A stretch of DNA of 64,000 nt from NCBI RefSeq assembly GCF_001654985.1, contig NZ_LXEU01000067.1, forward strand, positions 1-64,000, read 5' to 3'. Below are positions 18,099 to 24,845 of this stretch, piece by piece. The stretch's first letter is position 1. Each line of letters begins with the position of its first letter. Under the pieces are notes generated by a model, which saw only the letters and a list, made by a program, of their open reading frames with translations, was not told the origin of the DNA and did no database searches. The translations under genes were made by a program, and so were the position numbers. The stretch is from Kluyvera georgiana ATCC 51603 (GTDB lineage: Bacteria > Pseudomonadota > Gammaproteobacteria > Enterobacterales > Enterobacteriaceae).

Positions 18099-19174
18099 AC
18101 AAGGCAACATTAAGCCGTCTGCTGGAGCAGGTGGTTCAGGGCTTCTGCCGCCTGAAAAATATGGGCGAAGTTGACACCAGCGGAGGCGAAGGTTTTGCTA
18201 TCCGCTTTGAAGAGTGGGAATGGGAAGTGGGCGTGGGCCTGTATGGTTTCTGGCAGTACGCCCGTCAGCAGAATGATGCCAATCTGCAACGGTCGATCCT
18301 CACCTGGTATGAAGATCAGCTGGCGAAAGGGCTGCCGGAGATTCAGATCAACACCACCGCGCCGATGATCACCCTGGCGCTGGTCGCCGGGCATAGCGGA
18401 CGTGACGATCTGCTGAAGGTGGTCAACGACTGGGCCGATTCACTGCTGCGCACGCTGCCGAAAACCGAAGAGGGCGGGTTCCAGCACGTGGTGAAAGAGC
18501 AGCCGAACACCGGCCATCTGTGGGACGACACGCTGTTTATGACCTGCCTGTTCCTCGGCACGGCGGGCGTAGTGCTCAAGCGCAAGGATCTGATCGACGA
18601 AGCGTCATACCAGTTCCTGCTGCATACCCGCTATCTGTGCGAACCGGCGAGCGGCCTGTGGTATCACGGCTGGACGTTCGTCGGCAAGCACCACTTCTCG
18701 GAAGCCTTCTGGGGGCGCGGCAACGCGTGGATCACCGTGGCGATCCCGGAATTTATCGCCCTGCTCGGCGACAGCCTCGACGCCAGCGTAAAGCGCTATC
18801 TCTCGGTGGTGGTGGCGCGTCAGGTTAACACGCTGTGTGAGTTACAGGCTGACAACGGCATGTGGCACACACTGCTCGACGATCCGCTGTCGCCGCAGGA
18901 ATCCTCCGCCACCGCCGGGATCGCTTACGGCATGCTGCGCGGCGTGCGGATGGGGATCCTCGACGAAAAGGTCGCCGAAAACGCCATGCGCGCCTGGCAT
19001 GCGCTGCGCGACAGGATCGACGAAGGCGGGATCGTGCTGGAAGCCTCGAAAGGGACGATGGTCGGCCCGGATCTGCAATACTACTGCGACATCGCCATGG
19101 CCCCGGTGCCGTATGCCCAGGCGCTGATGATGCTGCTGCTGCTGGAGCTGCAGCAGGAGAAGTGGAGCCATTAA
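18095..19174 (+). CDS. GH105 unsaturated glucuronyl/galacturonyl hydrolase (first copy)
   Basis: A 359-residue alpha/alpha-barrel enzyme of the YteR/YesR family, which removes the 4,5-unsaturated uronic acid left at the non-reducing end of oligosaccharides by polysaccharide lyases. LWDDTLFMTCLFLG (about residue 146) holds the expected catalytic Asp. EWEVGVGLYGFWQYA, WYHGWTF and WGRGNAWITVA are family blocks. No signal peptide, so it acts on imported oligosaccharides. It overlaps the 803-residue gene by 4 nt. It differs widely from the second GH105 at 34789, so it is probably not a recent duplicate. Confidence 0.88.
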   Translation: MNKATLSRLLEQVVQGFCRLKNMGEVDTSGGEGFAIRFEEWEWEVGVGLYGFWQYARQQNDANLQRSILTWYEDQLAKGLPEIQINTTAPMITLALVAGHSGRDDLLKVVNDWADSLLRTLPKTEEGGFQHVVKEQPNTGHLWDDTLFMTCLFLGTAGVVLKRKDLIDEASYQFLLHTRYLCEPASGLWYHGWTFVGKHHFSEAFWGRGNAWITVAIPEFIALLGDSLDASVKRYLSVVVARQVNTLCELQADNGMWHTLLDDPLSPQESSATAGIAYGMLRGVRMGILDEKVAENAMRAWHALRDRIDEGGIVLEASKGTMVGPDLQYYCDIAMAPVPYAQALMMLLLLELQQEKWSH

Positions 19175-19186
19175 GCGGCGGGGCGT

Positions 19187-19259
19187 GCCGGATGGCGCTG
19201 CGCTTATCCGGCCTACGGGCGATTCTGTAGGTCGGGTAAGGCGAAGCCGCCACCCGGCA
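19187..19259. repeat. BIME (two opposed REP elements)
   Basis: A REP unit GCCGGATGGCG...CTTATCCGGCCTAC at 19187-19216 faces a variant GTAGGTCGGGTAAGG...CCACCCGGCA at 19227-19259. Each folds into a stem. The pair sits between convergent genes, the usual REP location. Confidence 0.88.
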
Positions 19260-19272
19260 AAACCCTGGGCGG

Positions 19273-19542
19273 TTATGCTTCGCCCGGGTTGTGTGATGAT
19301 GCAGAGAATGCGTGCAACAGCTGAAAACCCTCGTCGCAGCGGTAAATACTCTCCGTCGCGCCGGGAATCACCCAGCGTCGTTCTTCACCCTGCGGGCAAT
19401 ACAGATAAATACATAGCCCGCAGCCGCCGCGCAGCTGGCGCGGGATATCGGCCACCCGAAAGGTGATGCCCGCCGCCTGGAGCGCTTTACGGGTTTGCAC
19501 CACGCCAAGCGTGGAGTGAAACAAAAACAGATACTCCGTCAT
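19273..19542 (-). CDS. DUF3343 putative Se/S carrier-like protein
   Basis: An 89-residue protein of the DUF3343 family, beginning MTEYLFLFHSTLGVVQTRKA, with a cysteine pair in GGCGLCIYLYC (about residues 40-50). Family members often sit beside selenium or 2-hydroxyacyl-CoA dehydratase genes and may carry sulfur or selenium. Its start overlaps the yjiL stop as ATGA, making it the last gene of yjiM-yjiL-DUF3343. The function in this operon is inferred only. Confidence 0.78.
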   Translation of the reverse strand: MTEYLFLFHSTLGVVQTRKALQAAGITFRVADIPRQLRGGCGLCIYLYCPQGEERRWVIPGATESIYRCDEGFQLLHAFSASSHNPGEA

Positions 19543-20300
19543 TTTCTCACCCGCTGCCCGATCATCGCCGCGCCAATCGCCCCGGCAAACTGCGCGTCCG
19601 GGTGCGTCTGCACCGGCAGGTTCACGTGCGCCGACAGCATTCTGCCAAACGCCGCACAGTGGCTAACGCCGCCGGTAAACAGCAGCGGCCCCTGCGCCGA
19701 CAGCCTGCCGATAAAGTTGGCGCTGCGCCGCGCCATGGCGTTGACGATGCCCGCCAGAATCGCTTCCGGCGGCACGCCCGCCGAGCGCAGGCTGATCACC
19801 TCGGACTCGGCAAACACCGTGCACATGCTGGTAATGGCGTGGGGTTCAACGCCTTCCGTCAGCGCATCCAGTTGCTCGACGCTGGCCCCTAGCGTGCGGG
19901 AAATCACTTCCAGAAAACGCCCGGTGCCCGCCGCGCACTTGTCATTCATCAGGAAATCGGTGAGATTGCCCTCTTCATCCAGCTGAATCACCTTGCTGTC
20001 CTGACCACCAATATCAATCACCGTGCGGGTTTCCGGCAGCAGCAGCCGCGCGCCGCGCCCATGGCAGGAGATCTCCGTCACCTGCTTGTCGGCAAAATCA
20101 ACCAGTTGGCGGCCATAGCCGGTGAGCGTTAAAAAGGGTCGCGTTGCCAGCCCGGCGCACAGTGTCTCCCACGCCTCAACGATCGCCTCGGCGGGGCGAA
20201 ACGGCGTTGGGCAGAGGAAGCGGCGACGAATTTCGCCGTCTTCCAGCAGGATGCCTTTGGTGGCGGTTGACCCTGAATCAATGCCTATTGATAATGTCAC
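19539..20300 (-). CDS. yjiL: YjiL, ATPase activator of a 2-hydroxyacyl-CoA dehydratase
   Basis: A 253-residue ASKHA-fold ATPase. The phosphate loop is IGIDSGSTATKGIL at the N-terminus, IDIGGQDSKVI is the second nucleotide motif, and NDKCAAGTGRFLEV and SMCTVFAESEV supply the two cysteines that hold a bridging [4Fe-4S] cluster in a homodimer. It should use ATP to pass an electron to the partner dehydratase YjiM, an oxygen-sensitive step. The start is GTG, 8 nt after the yjiM stop. It resembles E. coli YjiL. The physiological substrate is unknown. Confidence 0.9.
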   Translation of the reverse strand: MTLSIGIDSGSTATKGILLEDGEIRRRFLCPTPFRPAEAIVEAWETLCAGLATRPFLTLTGYGRQLVDFADKQVTEISCHGRGARLLLPETRTVIDIGGQDSKVIQLDEEGNLTDFLMNDKCAAGTGRFLEVISRTLGASVEQLDALTEGVEPHAITSMCTVFAESEVISLRSAGVPPEAILAGIVNAMARRSANFIGRLSAQGPLLFTGGVSHCAAFGRMLSAHVNLPVQTHPDAQFAGAIGAAMIGQRVRK

Positions 20301-20308
20301 GCGCGCTC

Positions 20309-21460
20309 CTACAGCATTTCAATAAAGGCCGCGACGCGGGTGCTAAGCTGACCGATATCAGCGGTGGAGTAGTCGGTTTCAATGGCAATGTAGGGAAGGT
20401 TATGCTGCTGGCGTACGTGGCGCTTAATCGCCATCGATTCAACGGCATAGGTATGGCAGGCCTGCAAAATCACGTCGACCACGCCATCGGCCTGATACTC
20501 TTCCACCATCTGGCTGAGCAACGTTAAGCGCTGGTCGTTCGGTGAGATACACGAGCAGCCAATAGCGAGGTACTTGTCGGTAAGTGCGTCGTACACGTCG
20601 CCGTCCTCGTTGACGCAGCGCTCGGTGGCTTTGGCCCCGGTGCAGTTTTCAAAACCAACCACCCAGCCGCCGTTATCCTCAATGGCTTTCACCACTTTCT
20701 CCGCCGCGCCGCCGATCGGGCAGCCGGTGATCAGAATGCGCGGGCGGGCGTCCAGCCGCTTGCCGCTTTCCCACTCCTGACGCACGCGTTCGGCCATGCT
20801 GTTCAGCTCGTCAATCAGCGACTCTTTATCGAAGCGGAAGGTCGCGCCGTATACCACTTTCAGAATGTCGCTGCCGCTGAGCGCCGGAGGATTGAGTTGC
20901 CCGACGTGGTAAAAGTTAGCCAGCGCCCGGCGCTCGCGGTTTTTGAGGGCGATGGCCTCGCGCAGGGAGGCTTCGGTAATCGCCGTGCCAAAACGTGCTT
21001 CAACCGCCTGCTGGAGGCGCAGAATTTCCGCTTTCCACAGCGCGCGGGAGGCGGCATCGGCGGCGCTGTTCGGCAACTGCATCACGTGTACCGGCTTAAA
21101 CTCGGCCATGTACTCGTACATCTTCTTCTTGCCGTCGCAGGTGGTTTCACCGACCACCAGATCGGAGAAATAAAAGTAGGGGCATTTATCGGTTTTGCCG
21201 AAGCCGTAGCTGCTTTTGATCAGCGGGCAGAGGTTGCGTGGCAGGTCTTTCTCAGCCTCTTCAATGGTTTCATCAGAGGTGGAGCACAGCGAGACCACCA
21301 CCGCGCCCGCCGCCATCGGAATTTCCTGCGGCATAAAGGTGCAGTAGGTGCCGACCAGCGGCGTGCCTTGCTCTTTGAGATCCATCACGGTGAGAAAGCC
21401 TTTCTGGCGGGCTTCGGAGAACTGATCGAAAATGGCGGGTAGATCGGTGATAAGCGACAT
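20309..21460 (-). CDS. yjiM: YjiM, 2-hydroxyacyl-CoA dehydratase (HgdB/HadBC-like) subunit
   Basis: A 383-residue protein matching E. coli YjiM in length and sequence. Cysteines in GTYCTFMPQEIP, SLCSTSDET, RNLCPLIKSSYGF, KCPYFYF and VGETTCDGKKKM mark the [4Fe-4S]-binding dehydratase family. GCPIGGAAEK and IGCSCISPNDQR belong to the second domain. The start is the ATG after GGAAGGAAAATC; seven extra codons upstream lack support. Only one dehydratase subunit is present, so it may be a homodimer or act as a reductase of the benzoyl-CoA/double-cubane type. It is first in the operon with its activator YjiL. Confidence 0.9.
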   Translation of the reverse strand: MSLITDLPAIFDQFSEARQKGFLTVMDLKEQGTPLVGTYCTFMPQEIPMAAGAVVVSLCSTSDETIEEAEKDLPRNLCPLIKSSYGFGKTDKCPYFYFSDLVVGETTCDGKKKMYEYMAEFKPVHVMQLPNSAADAASRALWKAEILRLQQAVEARFGTAITEASLREAIALKNRERRALANFYHVGQLNPPALSGSDILKVVYGATFRFDKESLIDELNSMAERVRQEWESGKRLDARPRILITGCPIGGAAEKVVKAIEDNGGWVVGFENCTGAKATERCVNEDGDVYDALTDKYLAIGCSCISPNDQRLTLLSQMVEEYQADGVVDVILQACHTYAVESMAIKRHVRQQHNLPYIAIETDYSTADIGQLSTRVAAFIEML

Positions 21461-21549
21461 GATTTTCCTTCCCCGTAACACGGGAGACGATAAAATGAGT
21501 CGCTATTATAACCACGTATAATTTGTGGTTATATTGATCCGCGATCCAC

Positions 21550-21792
21550 TTAGAGAATTTTCTTCAGATCCATCTCTTCCTGAATGCGTTCGCTCCACGC
21601 GAAGTGGGTACGAATCGCTTCATCAATCCCGGCGTTATAAAAGGCCGGCCCCAGTTTTTCGATAATAAAATCAATAAAGAACTCGGCGTCGAACTGCTCC
21701 AGCTCGAGATCGAACTGTTTTTCGCAGTAGTCGGTCAACTGGTCGCGCAGCTTCTCGCGTTCGGCAGGGGTAAGGGTGATTTCCGTGGTCAT
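21550..21792 (-). CDS. DUF2164 family protein
   Basis: An 80-residue protein beginning MTTEITLTPAEREKLRDQL, acidic and predicted helical, with the family-type segment YCEKQFDLELEQFDAEFFIDF and the ending of an AF-W-SERIQEEMDLKKIL helix. No catalytic motif is visible and the function of this family is not known. The start is the ATG behind AGGAGCCACT; the longer frame has no ribosome site. It stands alone between yjiM and the divergent TauD-like gene. Confidence 0.8.
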   Translation of the reverse strand: MTTEITLTPAEREKLRDQLTDYCEKQFDLELEQFDAEFFIDFIIEKLGPAFYNAGIDEAIRTHFAWSERIQEEMDLKKIL

Positions 21793-21904
21793 AGTGGCTC
21801 CTGTGTATTGCCGTCTGGCAGCTATCAATATCACAAACTCGACTTTGTCACCCGCCTGGATATTTCTATATTCGGGTTTCTGACGATTTTAAAGGGGCGC
21901 AATC

Positions 21905-22849
21905 ATGACTGTTGTGAATACTGCTGATACCGATTTTCCTTTATTAAATTTACGCCGCGTGGCGGGCAATATCGGCGCGGAGATCCGCGATATCCGTCTT
22001 TCCGCCGAGCTGGATGTGGAGACCTTTGCCCAACTGGAAGCGGCGCTGGTTAAATACAAAGTGCTGTTCTTCCGCCAGCAAAGTCATCTTACCGATGCCG
22101 AGCATCAGGCCTTCGGCGCGCGTTTTGGCAAAGTTGTCGCCCACCCGACGGTCCCTTCTCCGGAAGGCACCAAACTGTTCGAACTCGACGCCTCCAAAGG
22201 CGGCGGCCGCGCCGACTCCTGGCACACCGACGTCACCTTCGTTGACGCCTTCCCGAAAGTCTCCATCCTGCGCGGCGTCACCATCCCGGAATACGGCGGC
22301 GACACCGTGTGGGCCAACACCGCCCGTGCCTACGAACAACTGCCGGAGACGCTCAAGCGCTTCGTCGACACCTTGCGCGCGGTGCACAGCAATGACTATG
22401 ACTACGGCGCTGAACGCGTCGTCGTCGAAAGCCACCGCCTGGCGCATCACCAGAAGGTGTTTGTCTCTTCGGTATGGGAAGCCGAACACCCGGTGGTGCA
22501 CGTCCACCCGGTCAGCGGCGAACGTGCGTTGTTACTCGGGCATTTTGTCAAACGGCTGGTGGGCTTCAGCTCGCGGGAATCCGCACAGTTATTCGAGCTG
22601 CTGCAAAACCGCATCACCCGCCTCGACAATACCGTGCGCTGGCAGTGGCAGCAGGGCGACGTGGTGATTTGGGACAACCGCAGCACCCAGCATTACGCGG
22701 TGAACGACTACGGCACCCAGCCGCGCGTGGTGCGCCGTGTGACGGTGGAAGGGGAGATTGCGGTGGGGGTGGATGGGAGCAAAAGCCGCACGGTTTCAAA
22801 ACCGCAGGATGCGGCGAATGGGGAAGGAGCGGTGAGCGCGGCGTCATAG
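21905..22849 (+). CDS. TauD/TfdA-family 2-oxoglutarate/Fe(II) dioxygenase
   Basis: A 314-residue oxygenase. The iron-binding facial triad is visible: His and Asp in DSWHTDVTF (about residue 103) and the distal His in STQHYAV (about 263), followed by the 2-oxoglutarate-binding Arg region RVVRRVTVEGE. It most resembles the alkylsulfatase/sulfonate branch (AtsK-like, TauD-like), which oxidises an organosulfur compound to release sulfite or sulfate. No ssu/tau transporter is adjacent. The last 30 residues (GSKSRTVSKPQDAANGEGA) are low-complexity. The exact substrate is not determinable. Confidence 0.85.
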   Translation: MTVVNTADTDFPLLNLRRVAGNIGAEIRDIRLSAELDVETFAQLEAALVKYKVLFFRQQSHLTDAEHQAFGARFGKVVAHPTVPSPEGTKLFELDASKGGGRADSWHTDVTFVDAFPKVSILRGVTIPEYGGDTVWANTARAYEQLPETLKRFVDTLRAVHSNDYDYGAERVVVESHRLAHHQKVFVSSVWEAEHPVVHVHPVSGERALLLGHFVKRLVGFSSRESAQLFELLQNRITRLDNTVRWQWQQGDVVIWDNRSTQHYAVNDYGTQPRVVRRVTVEGEIAVGVDGSKSRTVSKPQDAANGEGAVSAAS

Positions 22850-22860
22850 CGCTCGAACGT

Positions 22861-22890
22861 TAGGCCGGGTAAGCGCAGCGCCACCCGGCG
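22861..22890. repeat. Single REP element
   Basis: TAGGCCGGGTAAGCGCAGCG followed by CCACCCGGCG folds as a REP-type stem between the convergent TauD-like and symE genes. Confidence 0.75.
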
Positions 22891-22907
22891 ATTTTCACCT
22901 GCGGTAT

Positions 22908-23246
22908 TTATGCTTCCCGTCTTAGCGGTTTGCCTGAAATAACCCCGATAAACTCCTGCACCTGACGCTGTTTACGCGCCGACAGCTTGCAAACCCGCTG
23001 CAGCGACTGCATCAGTTCCGGCTCCGGCTGTTTTGCCGTCAGCACAATACAGCCGTTCATTACCTTTACGTCGACTTCGGTGCCGGTGGCGAAACCGGCG
23101 GCTTCCAGCCACTGCCCCTTCATGGTGAGCGCGGGGATGCGGGTATAATTCGGATAACGGCTCGCATAACTCACGGTTAAGTGACGGTTATTTGTTGGGG
23201 AGACTTCTGGATCGCACGGATCTGCAATAGAATGGGTATCAGTCAT
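22908..23246 (-). CDS. symE: SymE, SOS-induced type I toxin
   Basis: A 112-residue AbrB-fold protein closely matching E. coli Sym[21 protein letters not shown] at the start, [20 protein letters not shown], then [13 protein letters not shown]. In E. coli SymE is an SOS-induced, Lon-degraded protein that condenses nucleic acid and cleaves or stalls RNA; translation is blocked by antisense SymR. Here the ATG follows GGAGAATAGCAGTC, a LexA box lies 84 bp upstream, and a SymR-like RNA overlaps the start. In E. coli symE lies beside hsd genes; none is present here. Confidence 0.93.
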   Translation of the reverse strand: MTDTHSIADPCDPEVSPTNNRHLTVSYASRYPNYTRIPALTMKGQWLEAAGFATGTEVDVKVMNGCIVLTAKQPEPELMQSLQRVCKLSARKQRQVQEFIGVISGKPLRREA

Positions 23247-23317
23247 GACTGCTATTCTCCTGGAATAGTGATTGTGATTAGCGAGGCGCTCGTGTTCCAC
23301 CACGGGCGTCTTGCGTT
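23241..23317 (+). ncRNA. symR: SymR antisense RNA (predicted)
   Basis: The plus strand across the symE start reads AGTCATGACTGCTATTCTCC, then TGGAATAGTGATTGTGATTA, ending in a stem AGGCGCTCGTG / CACGGGCGTCTT. From memory this corresponds base for base over its first 45 nt, with few changes, to the 77-nt E. coli SymR. The 3' stem keeps its shape but not its sequence. It would pair with the symE ribosome-binding site and start codon. The ends are set by analogy. Confidence 0.7.
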
Positions 23318-23327
23318 AAAAAAAAAC

Positions 23328-23347
23328 ACCTGTAAATATAACCAGTC
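23328..23347 (-). promoter_or_regulatory. LexA box of symE
   Basis: CTG-TAAATATAAC-CAG fits the SOS box CTG-N10-CAG with the AT-rich centre and partial flanking symmetry (AC...GTC). It lies 84 bp upstream of symE, as in E. coli, and supports SOS induction of the toxin. Confidence 0.82.
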
Positions 23348-23510
23348 ATACCCGCCTAATCCAGTTAAAAAAATGCACCTTGTATTAAGATCCGCTGCAA
23401 ACCCTTCAGATAAACCCCCTCTTTTCATCAGCACCGTATTGACGATTATTTTATCGTTGTGGCAAAACTGTGGAATACTGTCACGTAAAACCGTTACAAG
23501 GACTCAACGC

Positions 23511-24245
23511 ATGACGACCGAACTGCTGGGACTCACCTGGGATAGCACTGTAGTTCCTGCCGTCCAGAATCCAGGCACTCGCGTGGCGCTATTCACCTTC
23601 AAAACGCACCTGGCGGGTTTCGTCTGGGATGCCGCGCAGCTGGAAAATAACCCGTACACCTTTGTCGAGGTGAAAACCCTTCTCGACGGCGTGACCGTGG
23701 GTGGGCATAAGGTCAGCGATACCGAGCAGGTGCTGAACCTGGCCGACAGCAGTAAAAAACTGATTGAGCTGGTGCAAACCGGGCGTTTTGGGCTGGATAA
23801 AAAAACGTTCACCTTGCTGCATGGCATTATTGCCCGCAACGAAGCGCTGGAGTGGGGCGTCTTTCGTGGGGAAGGTGAGGAACTGCACTATAACGCGCGT
23901 GTTCATCTCGGGGAGCTGGGGACGCATTTCCCGCCAGCAACCGAAGCGGGCGCACCAGAGCTGAACCGCATTTTTGCCGAGGGCGTTAGCCAGATTAAAG
24001 CGTTGCCGCCGTTTGAAGGCGCTCTGGCGATGTTTCTGTTCGGCGCGTACTTCCAGTTCTTCTTCGACGGCAACAAACGTACCAGCCGCCACATGATGAA
24101 CGGCTGGTTGATGATGCATGGCTACAATCCTATCAGCATCCCTGCCGCTCGCGCGCTGGAGTTTAATGGCAAAATGGTCCGCTTCTATCACAGCAAAGAT
24201 GCCACCGAGATGATGGCGTTTCTGGCAGAGTGCTACACGTTGTAG
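23511..24245 (+). CDS. Fic/Doc-family protein with altered active-site motif
   Basis: A 244-residue protein. The start is the ATG after AAGGACTCAACGC; the much longer open frame runs back through symR and is not real. The core helices include FTLLHGIIARNE and the catalytic loop region LFGAYFQFFFDGNKRTSRHM (about residues 175-194). The canonical motif is HxFx(D/E)GN(G/K)R; here it reads QFFFDGNKR, so Gln replaces the catalytic His, while the anion-binding GNKR is intact. Classical AMP transfer may be lost or changed. A HigA-like gene follows 117 nt downstream. No inhibitory (S/T)xxxE(G/N) helix is obvious. Confidence 0.82.
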   Translation: MTTELLGLTWDSTVVPAVQNPGTRVALFTFKTHLAGFVWDAAQLENNPYTFVEVKTLLDGVTVGGHKVSDTEQVLNLADSSKKLIELVQTGRFGLDKKTFTLLHGIIARNEALEWGVFRGEGEELHYNARVHLGELGTHFPPATEAGAPELNRIFAEGVSQIKALPPFEGALAMFLFGAYFQFFFDGNKRTSRHMMNGWLMMHGYNPISIPAARALEFNGKMVRFYHSKDATEMMAFLAECYTL

Positions 24246-24252
24246 GTCCGGT

Positions 24253-24268
24253 TCCATCGCCACCTTCA
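24253..24268. repeat. 16-bp direct repeat, left copy
   Basis: TCCATCGCCACCTTCA occurs here and again at 24850-24865, where it encodes the C-terminus of YjiR on the minus strand. The two copies flank the HigA-like gene and suggest a duplication at insertion or a recombination footprint. Confidence 0.55.
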
Positions 24269-24362
24269 TTTGGGTACTAACAAAACAGATACCGTCTTCT
24301 TTTAAATGGGTTCTTTGATGGACTTATTATCACCATGCCCGCTATTACAGGGAGAACAAAGA

Positions 24363-24782
24363 ATGAACACGAACGCTGCAAAAGCCATTGAAGCCACCAA
24401 ACAGCTCGTCGCTGCGGTTCCTTTCCTGGGAGATAGCGTTTCTGAAAGCGATTATCGCGAAGCGCTGGCGCTGGTGGACTACCTGATCGAAAACGACGAT
24501 GAGAACCCGCTTATCGACTTTCTGGCGAGCAAAATCGCGGACTACGAAGATAACAGCGAACGCTTTGCGGAATTCAACAAAGCTGTTGCTGAGATGCCGG
24601 TTGGTGTTGCGTTGCTGCGTACTCTGATTGGTCAGCACAAGCTGTCTTATGCTGACCTGAAAGAGGAGATCGGCTCTAAATCACTGGTGAGCCAGATCTT
24701 ATCCGGCCAGCGTTCTCTGACCATCGCACACATAAAGGCGTTATCCGCGCGTTTTGGCGTGAAACCCGAGTGGTTCTTTTAA
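24363..24782 (+). CDS. HigA-like antitoxin with XRE helix-turn-helix, no adjacent toxin
   Basis: A 139-residue protein. The N-terminal helical domain has ALVDYLIENDDENPLIDFLASK (about residues 36-57), and the C-terminal XRE domain has LADLKEEIGSK-type spacing in YADLKEEIGSKSLVSQILSGQ then RSLTIAHIKALSARFGVKPE. Length and layout match E. coli HigA. A HigB toxin normally lies just upstream; the 117 nt between the Fic gene and this start encode nothing HigB-like. It is either a solitary regulator or paired with the Fic protein. The start ATG follows GGGAGAACAAAGA. Confidence 0.85.
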   Translation: MNTNAAKAIEATKQLVAAVPFLGDSVSESDYREALALVDYLIENDDENPLIDFLASKIADYEDNSERFAEFNKAVAEMPVGVALLRTLIGQHKLSYADLKEEIGSKSLVSQILSGQRSLTIAHIKALSARFGVKPEWFF

Positions 24783-24797
24783 CCGCCATAATGAATG

Positions 24798-24817
24798 AGG
24801 CCGCCCTTGGGCGGCCT
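24798..24817 (+). terminator. Hairpin between convergent genes
   Basis: AGGCCGCCC-TT-GGGCGGCCT is a perfect 9-bp stem 16 nt past the HigA-like stop. No T run follows on either strand, so termination activity is uncertain. Confidence 0.45.
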
Positions 24818-24845
24818 GACATCAACGATGGGCGGTGGACTCATC

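Noticed and set aside
23181-23510. Longer open frame in front of the Fic gene (110 extra residues).
   Set aside because: It runs through symR and the LexA box, has no ribosome site, and the family start with AAGGA spacing is at 23511.
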